Shown: positions 50,401-62,944 of the stretch, one piece after another
How the letters are laid out: the number at the start of each line of letters is the position of its first letter
Position numbering within the stretch: the stretch's first letter is position 1
Assembly: GCA_034190875.2 (NCBI GenBank)
Contig: CM067346.1
Span: 43,065,815 to 43,129,814 of the forward strand
Length of the DNA stretch: 64,000 nucleotides
Origin: Urechis unicinctus
Lineage: Eukaryota; Annelida; Polychaeta; Xenopneusta; Urechidae
Direction of reading: 5' to 3'
The notes under the pieces: model-generated
What the model was told of the DNA's origin: nothing
The model's input: the letters and a program-made list of their open reading frames with translations, nothing else
The model's database searches: none
Made by a program: the position numbers and the translations under genes

Positions 50401-51112
50401 GGACATTTAAAAACAGCCAAGGTGTAGTCTTTGGGGACGATCTTATGGAACGAAGCTTCGTGGCGATGCCAATGGGTCAGATGTGCGGTGATGAATTTGC
50501 AGCGAGAGCAATGAAAGTGATAGGGCTTGGCTTGTTTGGCCATGACACGAGAGATGACCTTCTCAGCAAGCTCACAGGTGCAGCGTGCCTGGATACAGCC
50601 CAGCACGTAGCGCTTGGACCGGTCCTCAAGTTCCCTCTGGTTGTCTGTGGAACCGGTCCACACTGCGTAAAAACAAAACATTCAAATCACCGTCATAAGG
50701 TTTCTCAAACCTATATTGCAACACCTATATTCAGTGTATGCATTAACAAGATCATTTAGTGACCAACAAAGTTGATGTGATTATGACTGGTGCATCACAT
50801 CCACACAGACATCAGTTCAGAATTGTCAAGTGCAGTTTTCATATAACATATATTAATAATTAATCAGTAATGTAAATTACCAGTAGTATAAATGCTCCTA
50901 GTAAACTAAAGCTTGCACAGCAAAATAAAAAAACGAAACAAATATAATTTTTGGAGTTAAGCAGTGCACAATATTTGAACGCAGACAGGTATTTGATGTA
51001 GTACATGTTCAAGGAGAGGTAAATAGGAAGCACCTTGTTGGTCATGGCCCAAACTGTCATCATCTTCATACAACACCTGTCCAGGTTTGCTATGCTTTGG
51101 AGATTCTGACAT
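47408..51112 (-). CDS. Large multi-zinc-finger (C2H2/U1-like) protein with acidic and SSQPAGKQSG repeat regions
   Basis: Model: exon 1 51034-51112 (MSESPKHSKPG...), exon 2 49922-50662, a possible 103-nt intron, exon 3 47408-49818; about 1076 residues. I do not recognise an orthologue. Spaced Cys2His2-type fingers include CSRCKFITAHLTHWHRHEASFH, CHACSTHFAKDQ, CNLCKTAVRSKASWDKHIDS, CSSCKLYFDSKDVLKTHH and CGVCNSSFNGEIRQHMSS; several have the long His-Lys-His spacing of U1/matrin-type fingers. Further along come a Ser/Lys-rich linker, LLIVDDSDDDD leading into a long Asp/Glu tract (about 48230-48450), one more finger (CGPCKIALGNTQLLHTHDC), and about eight SSQPAGKQSG repeats. It ends at IDLTEEDGYLDD plus a short tail. 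Nuclear nucleic-acid binding is likely. It is tail-to-tail with the USP gene. The exon 2-3 junction is uncertain: the frames differ by one base, so this is either a cryptic GT-AG intron or a frameshift. Confidence 0.75.
47640..47888. repeat. 30-bp coding minisatellite in the zinc-finger gene
   Basis: About eight copies of a unit encoding SSQPAGKQSG on the minus strand. Units fall into two subtypes that differ only in the Ser codon after Gly (TCC or AGC). The plus-strand open frame at 47635-47889 is a mirror of the repeat and not a gene. Confidence 0.95.
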
Positions 51113-53034
51113 GATGCATTCCTGAAACCTAAAAGTGTGATCCAATAAGTCTTACTAAACATTCTTAAGTCTTGGCAATAACAAAATTCACATTTAACAG
51201 TCATCCGAAGCGACCAGAAATTTGTCTAGGCTAGAACAATTCACACAATTAGTCACCCGGCGGGCAACTAGAATTTAAATAAGCAAAGGTGGCATTTACG
51301 ATACCATCAAATTTTGTATGGACATGCGATCTTGTTCATAAGGGCTACAAAGGTGTTGTCATAATCCTGACCAGCCACAATTGTGCCCCACACAAAGAAG
51401 TGCACAAACTGGCAGACTGGTCTTTACAACAGAAGTGGCTGAAAGCATTGCTATACAAGGTAACTTTTTGACAACTAGCAATACACTTTTAAAAATTTCT
51501 AACTGATGAATCATCCATATATTCTGGCCCAAGTCATTACCTAAATAACCATGTGAATTAGATTGTTATTTCAATTTATGGTCACTGTCAGCCATACATA
51601 CAGGTCCAAGTCTTTGGGCCAAGACATAGACGTGATGGTGAGACTGAGAGAATTGTAAAAGTTTGGATGCTGTGCATAATTGTAGTGCAAGGGATAAAGG
51701 AGTCCAACCCTATACCCAGCAATGATGAAATAAGTGGAATGTTGACCCACACGCACTGACGTTTTCTGACTAATTAATCACACAATGAAAAATTGCAACA
51801 TCTTGCTTGGCACATTCAGCATACTTATATGTATGGAAGTATTCGTTTCCATCACTGAGTCTATACTTAGCGATTGACCAGACAGTGTATGCTTTGAGAA
51901 GCATTGTGAATATTGATTGAACAATGATGTGATTCCCATACATTAATGAATTAGGATGGTGATAATAAACTAAAACAAACGTTTTGTCTTCTTAGCCTAG
52001 GGCAAAGGTTGGTCACTGAAAAAATCATGTCCCATGATGTTGTGGCCATGGTAATAGCCCAACAGACCAACAGTCGATCGGGTACTCCCTTTTTGGAAGA
52101 GGGAGCGCAAGTTCCACTTTGTTCAAAAGAGCTACATGGTTAGATTTAAAATGAGTGCTGGCAAGCTAAAATATATATCTATTTTTGTTTAATTAGAAAA
52201 TATTGTATACTCATGTGCCAAATCCCCTGAGGTTCATTTTATAAGATGCAGTTTAAAGACATTGCCTAGCCCACCACAACATGGAGACTGCAACGAAGGC
52301 AACAGTCGAACCTGGTGGCACTAGCCTATGACTTAGCTTAAGTTTACACTTATGACCAAGGCAAGGTACCTTGCCTCAGTGGTTTTGATGGCCTTGTATG
52401 ACATCTTACATAACATTGAATATCGAGAGTAATATATACAAGCACAAAAGCTGTATGAGGCAAAGTTTCTTCGCCTACCAGCCCAATACAATGGCTGTCA
52501 TTCTACTGTTCGATGGTCAGGACCCTGTCTACAGCGTCGACAATGAAAGCTTGAGAATAGCAAGCATTGCATACTGTTGGTTTTCTGTGCTATTTTGGTC
52601 TAAAACTGTTTTGGTGCGAATTCCTGAACAGTTGAATGCATTACAATTTAACATGGGTATGCATACACATGTACACATAGCTATTTTGGCCCACACATCG
52701 TAGGCAATTTTTGTCCCATCACGAACATATGCCTCGGGCATGCGCAGTACATATGAGGTCAGGGAAGTGCATCTGAGCGTCAGTAGTAGCTTTTCAAGAA
52801 CCCAACGTTAAACTGCTTGCCTCATGTATATACTTTTCCATTTTGTTGCACGCACTATGCTCACTATGTGTCCATAACGGATTGGACAGGAATTTCCCAT
52901 AGGATCAATTTCAATTCTGTCTTGAAGAGACACAAAGAATAGATGGAAAGAGCTGACAATTGCTTGAAGAACGAAAATGAAGCATAGAAACACCAGAGAA
53001 ACGTCCACGAGAGGAGTTCAGCCCCATCAAAAGT

Positions 53035-53205
53035 ACTACAGAAATACTTTTTGGTATATTTGTACGGTAGAAATATAGAAAGAGCTTATTCATACAGCAG
53101 AATAATCCTGGGCTTATTTGTACTGCAGAAATACACCAGAGCTTATTTGTACAGCAGAAATCCTTCAGAGCTTATTTGTATGGCATCAATAGAGAAGGGC
53201 TTAAC
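53035..53205. repeat. Roughly 30-bp tandem array
   Basis: Four to five copies of a unit like GAGCTTATTTGTACAGCAGA, with starts near 53051, 53080, 53110, 53139 and 53168; the first copy is the most diverged. No function is visible. Confidence 0.75.
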
Positions 53206-53591
53206 GACATAGTGGATTACCGAAATAGAGTTGATTAAGAGATATCAATCTCGATTCTCAACACATACAGTACTCGAAATTTGGTGTTGGCCGAGTTAAG
53301 CAAGTACAACTAGCCGCCCGGCAGGCGGGTAAATTTTTTCCACGCAGATACCTTTGCACCCAGGTTCGATACAACAGCAGCGGGACTAGTGTGATCAAGC
53401 GCTGCTTGAATCAAAACCCAACAAACACATAAGATAAGAAAGCTTCCCTGCTGTATACTATCATGTCTCATTCATAATACTATTTACCATGTATCAAGTG
53501 TGACTAGTATCAATAAGATTTGAGATAAAGGCTAGGTTAAGCACGTTATGCCCTCATATGTATTTGCAATGATCATGTAGAATTGTAATTG

Positions 53592-53702
53592 TAGTTATAA
53601 TGAAATGAAACGTCCATGCAGGGCTAGTTCTAAACCAGCCCTCCGAGATATCTATGAAGTTATAATGAAATGAAACGTCTATGCAGGACAAGTCCTAAAC
53701 TA
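53592..53702. repeat. Two-copy direct repeat
   Basis: AGTTATAATGAAATGAAACG plus about 25 further bases at 53592-53636 and again at 53658-53702, a period of 66 bp, with a few substitutions. Confidence 0.85.
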
Positions 53703-54400
53703 GTAAAATGTAGTTAACAAACTAGCATTCATATATTAGTACAAGTTTTGAGGGCTCAAAACGCCCTCACCCCCAAGGGCGCTTTGTCCCAGCGAGGGTT
53801 TTTGACCCGTTATCAGGTTATCCATGTCCTAAACCAACTGTAATAAAACTACCTTCAAAACATTATTGTTGTAGGGTAGGCCTTGTGTTAGATCATCCTT
53901 CCATAATTGTGGTACATTTCCAAACACCATTAACAAGCAGACGACTGTTTTTTATTTCCAATCGTTCATCACTGTTACCCTAACCTGGTTCAAAAGATCG
54001 TCAAACGTTCAAAGTAAAACATTATCAGATTTTATATCATATATTATACTGTTATACACGGTCGACAACAATCAACAATTTTGTCAGTGTTGAACTGTTG
54101 TCTGTTGAGTTCGACCAACAGATGCTAAAATGTCTTACTAAAAGATCAGTTGTACAAAAAGCCTATCACCAGCTTCATTCGTATGGTATCTGTCTTATTT
54201 TAACGGCTGTCGAATAAATATCCTCTGCCAAAACAAATGAGACATAAAAACGCGTTTTTCCTCACTTCAGCATAAAACGTATGATTTCGTCCCGTCCAAA
54301 TCAGCCCCTATTTCTAGAACAAAATCCTTGAGTCAACCGCTCCGCAGCGTGTATTCGGTTGGTGTCGTGTGATCTCCTGGACGTCAAGGTTTCACGCCCT

Positions 54401-56074
54401 AGGTTAAGGCTTAGGTATTTTATTTGTTCTTATGTTGGGTGTTCCTTTTTACTTCTGATTTACCAACACGGCTTATGACTGCACAGGTAAACGAAGGACT
54501 CCGTCTTGAACTAAGGTTGGTTTATTTTCAGTATAATCCGGAAACAAACAGAAAACGAGGTAGAAGTGGTTTCTTGGAGTCGAAGTGAGCGTGTGCTAGG
54601 AGTCTGTTCTTTGGATATTATATACCAAAGAATTTGCTTTACCGCCTCAATATAAGGAAAGGAATACTCAACCATCCCAAAGCTTCCTCCTCCTCCATCA
54701 CATTCCGATGGTATCCATCATATTACAATTAGGCATCAGAAACAGACATTGTAGCTAGTGTGGGGGCGAAGGCAGTGGTATGGCAGAGGCAGCAAGGTCA
54801 GTCGGTTGGGAGAGAGGGTTGATCTGCTACGCACACATCACTAAAAATACAAATCAAACATAAAATACAATATCAAATGAATGAATAAAAAGGAATTTAA
54901 ATTCATCAATAATCATGTACCCAATATAAACGTTACACAGTTACAATTAAATAAAATAATAAATCATTACAATTAATCAATATTCAGAATACAATCTAAC
55001 CAATAGTCCTATATTACAATAAATCAATCAATTATTCATCAATAACTCTAACATGTTCTGAACATGCATCAGAATAGTTCATTCTCAAATTAACTTGATC
55101 ATTTCTGTGATCACAAGTTATTACAGGGACTTCAGGACTTTTGGACCTGGGACAAAATTTAAATGCTTTTAGCATTTTATGAATAATGACGGACAGGGAG
55201 ATAAAATAAGATTCGTAACAATTCTTTCTAGGGGTGGCACGCGATCGTATAGGGATACAGGACATTCCTTCTGTTGTTCCTCATCTCCTGTTGCCAAACC
55301 ATGGAGACATGGTTGTTAGGTTCGATCGTATCTAAAACAAGGTAGACACGCTCGTTATTTACGCTATCACACTGCTGAAAATAAAGTACTTCGTGGCAAA
55401 ATTCACAACAAAAGGTTCCGGTTGCACAATACGAACACATTTAGCATTACTACAAATAGGGAAAGTATCGATTCTCTTCAATACAGGATGTTTTCTTTAA
55501 ACAATGGGGCACAAAGAACGCAATGAAGTTCATTTTCAAATTAAATAATTCGCTTAACTTGTAAGTGAGAATAATATTCAACTGTTTCATATATATCAGC
55601 GTACCCAGATATTTCATTAATATTTTCCTTTGATGATATTACCACCCCTCCCTCAACTCTGGTTATACCTTCCAAAGATGGTTGGCCACCCCATCCTAGA
55701 ACGCAGAGAAACGTTATAGAAACTCATAACTCAAATTAACAATTAATGGTTGTAGTGTATTAATATCATAACGTTTTATGTTTATATCATAACGGGTTCT
55801 AGAATCAAATGCTGTATGTACCTTGCCCAGTATCTCTCCAATAATAAAAATGTTGCGCATGGTGCACGCGAGAGGAGTTCTATCAGTCTTCAAGTGGTGC
55901 AAAAGCGTAAAGCTGAGTTCAATAATGTCGATATTTCAGTTCAAACTGTGTTAGTTAAATCTGTTGAATAGCATAATAATAGTTTGTGATTTTCTAAAGT
56001 CACATATACATCTGCATAAGTAATGACAGGCACACAGGCTGTCGGGATATAGACTTTGACAATCTCAAGCTAAG
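54401..56074 (-). other. Region 3' of the gypsy pol with unrecognised minus-strand open frames
   Basis: Minus-strand frames at 55902-55714, 55700-55530, 55440-55228 and 55265-55032 are close together and partly overlapping. One begins with a Cys-rich stretch (MCSYCATGTFCCEFC), which could be a small zinc-binding module. They sit where a gypsy element would have a third ORF or its 3' LTR, but I recognise neither an envelope protein nor an LTR pair. 54401-55030 shows nothing coding. Confidence 0.3.
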
Positions 56075-59035
56075 TAGTTAAACTGGTAACTGTGCGCAAC
56101 TTTGCACGCCACTCATGGTATTCTCGGCGTAATCGTGGATTAAATTCATTAGCATTTGGATTAAGTTTCGCGGTTTGAGGCACATCGGAGATAAACTCTC
56201 TTTCCGGTAAGGAAATTGGCATTATCATATCTGGTAAGGCATATTTTTATAATGCACCCGTGGTTGGGGTGGATCTATTTCATCATAAGGCTTTGCGTCA
56301 GTATTCCACGCACATCTCTTTGATTTAAGCGGATTTCTTAGTTTCGAGGTCCAGAAGTGTCAATCCTCCCTTAAAATATGTTTACATTTGATACCCAGGT
56401 TTCCATTTTGCTTGTCCTTTGTGAAGATTTAGCACGCGTATTGATACAAATGTACCAGGGTGCAGGAGTTTATTGGAATTAGAAGTAATCAGTTTCTTTC
56501 TCCTTACTTTATTCAGTTACTCTTCATCCTCTCTAACCTTCATTTCGATTACCAGGGGTTATAGGCAATCTGGGTCGGGTTTCATATATAGCCTGATATG
56601 GACTAATTCCATAGGGGCCTATTCTGATTCTGTATGCGTACAGGGCTTCAGCTAAATACTTAGTCCACTTTCGTGAATCGCCACCAGTTAATTTTAATGC
56701 TATTAAATCTTTCTGTCTTACCGTTACTCTTGGGATGATAAGGCTATGTCGTATGATGTTCAATCCCACGTTCTCTTATCCAATCTCCAATAGGTTTCGA
56801 AGTAAATTCTCCACCATTGTCTGATACAATAACTTCTATACCATAACGACTGATAATATGCAATGTTAAAGTCTCTCTAACTAACTCAGAGGATTTACTT
56901 GCAAACGGAATTGCTTCCGCCCAACCTGTCAAATGATCGATACAAGTTAACAAGTATCTTTTTCCATGCTTACTACGGGGAAATGGACCAACTATATCAT
57001 GCCCCAGTATGAAATGCGTGAGGTGGTACTGGCATATTTCTAGTTATTGAAGTCGGTTTTGGGGTGTAAGTGTTCGACAATGCACGCAAGTGGTTATAAA
57101 TTCCCTGACATGCTTTTGCATTCCAGGCCAGATGTAAATTTCTTGTACGCTAGCCAGGGTTTTCACAAAGCCTGCGTGGGCTGTTTCTTCTCATGGCGTT
57201 TAATTACGCGTTCGCAATACCGCCTGGTTAAGAGAACAGGAGATATATAAGCATCCATGGCCTTAGCTGGCGAGGCCATAGTATATAAAACTCCGTTTAC
57301 ACATACGTAGTACGGCGAGTCCTTATTATCCTGTTCAGCTTCCAGGTACTTATCATGAAACTCACCTCACTGACCTTCCGTTAATTCCTCTTGTGTTATC
57401 CCATCTGCATTCCATGCGTCTATGCAGACTTCCGTTGGGATCATGTGAGGTACGATCAGAGGTTTTAACGATTCTACCCGAGATAACATATCTGCAGCTT
57501 GGTTTTGCTTTCCTGGGTGATAATCGATCTTTGGACTATACTCAGAAATCTGTATTACCCATCGTTGTAGCTTTATTATTTTGATTTCTGCTTGGAACGC
57601 AATGGCTTATGATCGCTTTTGATAGTTATAGAAGTGCCATGTAAGTAAGCATCAAATTTCTTTAACGCATGAATCACGGCAAACACTTCTTTCTCAATGG
57701 TAGACCATTTCTGCTGGGCAGTAGTCAGTTTACAAGACAAATAGGAAACAACTTTCTCCTGACCATAGTCATCTTTCTGAGCAAGCACGGCACCAACAGC
57801 ATAATTGCTGGCGTCAGTATATAATGTGTATTCACGATTGGAATCAGGATGTGCCAATACAACTGTTTTGGTTAATTGTCTCTTTAACTCATTGAACGCA
57901 ATTTCTTGTTCTCCACCCCAAACTAAGGGCTGACCCTTCTTAGTAAGGTCAGTCAAGGGCTGGGCTATATGGGCAAACTTTGGATTTGCTTGGCGATAAT
58001 AACCTGCCAATCCTAAAAACGATCTGACCTGTCTAACAGTGGTGGGGGGTAGCAATTGTGTAATTGCTTCAACACGCTCAGGAAGAAGGCCAATACCTCG
58101 GGCATCTACTCTATAACCTAATAAATCGATTTCCGTTTAGCCAAAAGTGCATTTTAACTGTAATACCATCTCAAGTAAACGATCGAATATCATGCTGAGA
58201 TGAACCTTGTGTTCTTCAATAGTTTTTGAGTAAATGACTATATCGTCAATATACACCATACATATCTTGCCAATTAAACCATGTAACGTTTTCATCATAC
58301 TTCTTTGAAAAACAGCTGGGGCATTTGTTAAACCAAAAGGCATTCTTTTAAACTCAAAAAGTCCTAAATGACAAGTAAATGCGGTTTTAGGCATTGATTC
58401 AGGAACACTGGGACTTGCAAATAACCACTTTTGAGGTCAATGGTGCTAAACACAGCATTACCCTTAACGAGTCGAATACTTCCTGTATTCTGGGCAAGGG
58501 ATACGCATCTTTTTGAGTAATTGCATTCAGCTTCCTGTAGTCAACACAGAAACGTGTTGTACCGTTTTTCTTAGGGACAAGTGTAATAGGACTGGACCAC
58601 GGGCTCTCACTGGGCTGAATAATACCATCTCTCAACATCTCACTAACACAATCCTCCACTATCTGCTTCTAAGTGTCAGGAATGCGATATGCTCTTTGCT
58701 TAATTGGAGTGTCTTTCTCACTAAAAATATCCTGGTAATTAGTGAGGATTGATGTTAATCCTTCTTTTCCGATGACTTTTCTGGGGCTACACTGTGCTGA
58801 CTTGCCTGTAGTTTCACCAGGAGCTAAAATATGATAAGAATAACCATTGTTAAGACATATGCGATTTTGTCGTATGTCTACACAGCTTCTGCTTTATGTA
58901 AGAAGTCTATTCCTAACAATGTATTGCAATCTGGCATAACGACTACCATTACGGCAACCGAAACCACTGTCCGGCGGCAGGGAGGAAACACCGTTTTTTT
59001 CTGATTACTTGAGATGCCTATAGGCGACTGGGATG
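56075..59035 (-). mobile_element. Degenerate Ty3/gypsy retrotransposon, protease-RT-RNase H-integrase, no gag
   Basis: Read from 59035 downward. A protease-end motif NTLLGIDFLHKAEA lies at about 58880-58930. Reverse transcriptase follows, with SPWSSPITLVPKKNGTTRFC at about 58620-58560 and the YIDDIVIYS active-site box at about 58245-58220. RNase H covers 58055-57590 (YTDASNYAVGAVLAQ). The integrase zinc region lies near 57220-57030 (HEKKQPT, then CVHC), and the integrase core at 56953-56744 (DHLTGWAEAIPFASK, DNGGEFTSKP). A C-terminal tail runs to 56075. Breaks seen: in-frame stops near 58668 and 58140, frame changes near 58430, 57590 and 56760, and further ones in the tail. Gag, primer site and LTRs were not found. 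The upstream end abuts the unrelated decayed ORFs at about 59035. It is a dead copy. Confidence 0.85.
56136..56168 (-). other. PAM2-like motif near the pol C-terminus
   Basis: The minus strand encodes KLNPNANEFNP. This fits the PAM2 consensus LNxxAxEFxP, which binds the MLLE domain of poly(A)-binding protein. It sits in a short tail (PEREFISDVPQTA before, RLRREYHEW after) ending at about 56075. The frame is open only locally, because the surrounding pol is broken. Confidence 0.5.
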
Positions 59036-59039
59036 GTCG

Positions 59040-60929
59040 CAGCCATGCCCAAGATGATGAACGCCAACTCAAGTCTCTTTTGTTCGTCTGACGTTTAAAT
59101 AAGCGTCTGCTTTGTGGCAATGGCGTGGGCCTCGTCGGCACGAAGAAGTACATTGTCATGGTGCAGCAGAACGTATTCCATATCAAAGGGATCCAGAGAT
59201 AGCTTTAATTGCTCTTTATGGACCTGGCTTTGTCGGACACGACAGTTGTGGCAATGTGTTTGCCAACCCGTCACCACATGACACACAAGTCGCCCATGTA
59301 GTACAGGGATGAAGAAAAGAAGTGCAATTTTTAATACACGCCGTCGAAGTCTAATATATTCGTATGCCGCCCAGGCAATAATGCCTAACCTGGCATCCAA
59401 TGCCACAACCGTCATCAGCGTGGTCACGAGCAAGATAGTTTCTGTGCGAACTGACATTATCCCCCAGCTGTCCAAACAACGGCAAATGCAATAGGTTGAT
59501 CAGTCTTCCTCAGCTGTTTAGGGTGCTTGATCTAAGCAAGGAGCTGGCGTACTGCGGCACGTTCTTCCCTTGTCAGGATCATATAATTCTTACGCAGGGG
59601 GTCTTCAAATGAGTCAAAGTCCTTGGTGTTAAAGAGAACGAACCAGGGGGTCTGCTCATGTAGGTCTTTCAGCCCAGTGTTGTACTTTCAGCTGAGGACT
59701 CAGACACTTTGCTGTACGTGGTTGATCAGCCGTTTAAAATGTACAGGGTGGGCTCACTCTGAAACAGTTGGTAGAAGGCCCTCAGAAGGAGCAAATGAAA
59801 AGTGTCCACAACGTGCAGGGTCGCCCCACACCAAGTTTAGTTTCTGTTAGATTTGGTTGAAACAGATGGTAGGGCAAAGGATTACAATAAGTTAGAAGGC
59901 ACTGCGGAAAGGGCCCTAAAGTAAGTCGAGCATTAAGACCGTTTTTTCCATACCCAGTCTGACCACAAAAATGACCAGGGCCATCTTAGTAGATTGCATT
60001 GACCGGTCATCATTGATGTTCAGCTATGCGTCCGTGATCGTCCGTCTTTCACAGTCATTGCCACCTTGGGTCAGGTCAACTCGTTGCCGCAAAGATCTTC
60101 TTAGCCTCATCCCACTGCTGGTAGGCATGCATGCACTGGGCATATATCTGGTTGGGGACTTCTTTTATGGTCACCTCAACCTTTGTTATCTTCGCAATGT
60201 AGAACGACTTTCGGGCGAATGAGGCATTGACTGGGTCTTCAAAAAACAGCAGGATGCCCTTCATGGTCAAATGTAGCATGTAACAGGGGTTGCCACTTTT
60301 ATCGTACGCAAACTTCCTGGGTCGGACCACATGATCACACAGAATTGTGAGCCAACCTGTGTACTAGTGAGGATCATACGTGCCAGCTCTGTCCATGGGG
60401 CAAGTCATACGCCAGGGAGATGCCTTCGATTGTGTAGCTGACATTGGTGTCATCTGTGGTGTGAATCACTCGACTGTAGTCGTTGAACGTGAGCTCGTAC
60501 TCCAATCATTCGACAAGCGCTCTCTTGTAGAAGGGAATGTGGCTCTCAACAAGTTCAAAGTCCAGTGCGATATAGAACCAGCTGCCATAGGCGACCGCTT
60601 TGGCCTTGTCGTCTGCCTCCGTTTCATCCTTGTCACCTACCCCAATCCTTTTTTGTGTCGCATTATAGTCATTTGGTGATTGCCCTTGAATATTGTTTTG
60701 CATTATCATCTTCATGCCATCTTGTTCTAGTTCATCTTCATCTACGTCGATGTCCTTTTTTTCCTTTACAACTGGAACGAGGTAATTTAATTGACTGTAA
60801 TACAACCAGTTCAAACAGAGAAACGACATATTCAGTTGTATCACTCCTATTCGAACTTGACTTGTAGACACGTAGCACCACTTTACCTCGCGCTACCCAC
60901 CAAGCCAGTGACTGATCCAGCACAGTCAT
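59040..60929 (-). pseudogene. Decayed virus-like/Polinton-like ORFs (uncharacterised family)
   Basis: Minus-strand debris of two adjacent ORFs with many stops and frame changes. ORF A, 60929 to about 59960, includes MTVLDQSLAWWVARGKVVLR, SWFYIALDFELVESHIPFYK, MKGILLFFEDPVNAS and KITKVEVTIKEVPNQIYAQ. ORF B, about 59900-59095, includes WGDPARCGHFS, LTREERAAVRQLLA, a hydrophobic segment (LGIIAWAAYEYIRLRRRVLK, then IALLFFIPVLHG) and LDPFDMEYVL. I recall similar proteins as multi-copy uncharacterised genes in cnidarian and other marine-invertebrate genomes. The beta-rich ORF A could be capsid-like, but that is a guess. No terminal repeats or other Polinton genes (polymerase, integrase, ATPase) were seen. 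The left end is cut by the gypsy fragment. Confidence 0.4.
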
Positions 60930-62940
60930 TTAGGCTTCAGGAGATCTCGCCGCTGAAAAGACAGTAAGATGCAGAACGAGACTAACGAGCCACACTATAT
61001 ATACAAAGTATTGACGAGCGGTTGACACCCCAGACAGGTTAGATGGCGCACTTGTGTTGGTAAGTGAGGGTATGGGTGTGACAGGTGGTATGCACCCATT
61101 GCCATAGGACTTGAGATCGTTGCTACTCCTTGTTGCGTTCTCTCAGTGAGCGGAAAGTTCATTAACCATAGGCTTTTAGTGAAAGCAAACAAACATAACG
61201 CATTTTAAGTTCTAGCCGAAAGCAAGCTGAACACGATCACTGGCAATATATTTCAGCACCACTTATTGATGGCAAGATATTTTACCTGATTGTAGACAGT
61301 CAACAATTCGGGTGTATTACACAACAACCACAGTTAACAACATCACCAACTATGTAGGATTATGTACATAAGATAAATGAGTATTCCCAGGCTAAGTATG
61401 AATTCCCAGGAGCTTACTATCAGTCGTGTACTGCATATTTCAGGGCCACGACCCCACCCAGCACACTGCCCAGGCAGCTGCTCTGACACTTGCTAGTTGC
61501 ACTGAGTGCTGGGGTTGTATTGCATGACCATTTCCAGCTGTAAACCAGGCATGCAGTATATGGAATAGACGAGCCTTGTTGGGCACAGAACGAACTCACA
61601 GGATACAAACAGCGGCATGCAAATGTGCATTGCTTAGCTTGAGGGTCGCGATAAAAGAGTAGAAGAGAAAAGTTTTTGGAGATTGAAATGTAGGATACTG
61701 TGAGAAGTTTTCAGTTTGAGACCGATGACCTTGTGTGGTGCGTGAAATATTTGGAGCAATTACTTAACTTAGGGATTCGTCCACAACAGGTGTAGTTGCA
61801 TTTATTTCTGCCAATTTCCCAATACGACAAGCATGGTGGGCCTTCCCTACATTTGCAAGGCATCTTTTTATTCTGATTTCTGCACTGTTGCTGGGTACTG
61901 TGAGGTCTTGTTCCGAGGTATTCTGGTGAGGTGTTCTATGTTGATTGGGGTCCTAAAATAAACGACTAGATAACAATGGTGTCGTTCCCTGACTGTCCAG
62001 TGGAATCCCTTATACCGACGTGGACGAGTCTACCTGGTCCTCAAGCTGTCCTCAGAGAGGTATCAGTTTGGGGTTCCCACTCACTGAGTGAAAGTTTTGG
62101 GAAGCTACAGTCAGAGTTCAATACACCTTCGAGGGGATTTCCCAAATATAGGGTGGGTAGAGGGTTCGCACCTACAGACCCTACACTATGCATAAAGTTC
62201 ATCAATTAATCAATAATTCTGTGTAATTTTCATTGCAATATGATACGACGCGATCTAACCTGGCAAACTGGGCCGATGTGTCCGTGAGATGAGGACTACT
62301 GGACCTCTAGCTCAGGTAAATCAACGTCCGGTTACGGACCTCTATATTAACCACTCAGCCAGAAAGTATTTCTAGTCTGCACAACAGTTATTTTATGCTG
62401 CTGATACTATACCGCACAGCCCATCGCGAATCTGAATGCCAGCTGTTATATCTACTGACTGAAATTACCCAAATGAACTCACAAAGTGCGGTCTCACTTA
62501 TAACAAAACCATTGATGGCCTGATGAGCAATATGGCCCCGATGTTAGCACCCTTCCCCCTAAATTAATCAGTATGACATGTTTAGTATGGGTCAACCTGT
62601 GCCCGCGTGATAGGGGTGTGACCATGAAAGCCAATCCTGGTCTATCGTGTCAGCTGGTCGGGGCGGCAAGCCAGCAGCCTTGGGACATTTAAAAGCAGCG
62701 ACACGCGGGTCAGCCAGCGAGATTTATCTAGCCAAGAGAGGAGGTTTATATCTCTGGCTCGTCCCCACTCAAGCAACAACAAGCAGCGAGTAACAACAAC
62801 GGAGGAAACAATTACAGTATAAGCTTATCCCAAAGACGTGCGCGATTGGGCTTACAGTGCTCAAACACACAGGGATTTCCTTAAACTATCTAAGCCAGCA
62901 ATATGTATCTGTTGATACCCAACGAACCATATTCATTAGT
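60930..62940. other. No gene seen
   Basis: AT-rich DNA with scattered short open frames and no recognisable motifs, RNA genes or tandem repeats. It may include the unrecognised flank of the decayed element to its left. Confidence 0.5.
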
Positions 62941-62944
62941 GTTA

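Larger units (their letters stand above)
51113..54400. other. Intergenic, no gene recognised
   Basis: Only short unrelated open frames with no family motifs or matched splice phases. The interval contains a roughly 30-bp array at 53035-53205, a 45-bp direct repeat at 53592-53702, and a GC-rich inverted stretch near 53751-53805 (GCGCTTTGTCCC, with AACGCCCTCA and GCGAGGGTTTTTGACC around it). A 103-residue open frame on the other side of exon 1 (50860-51204) is a shadow. Confidence 0.5.
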
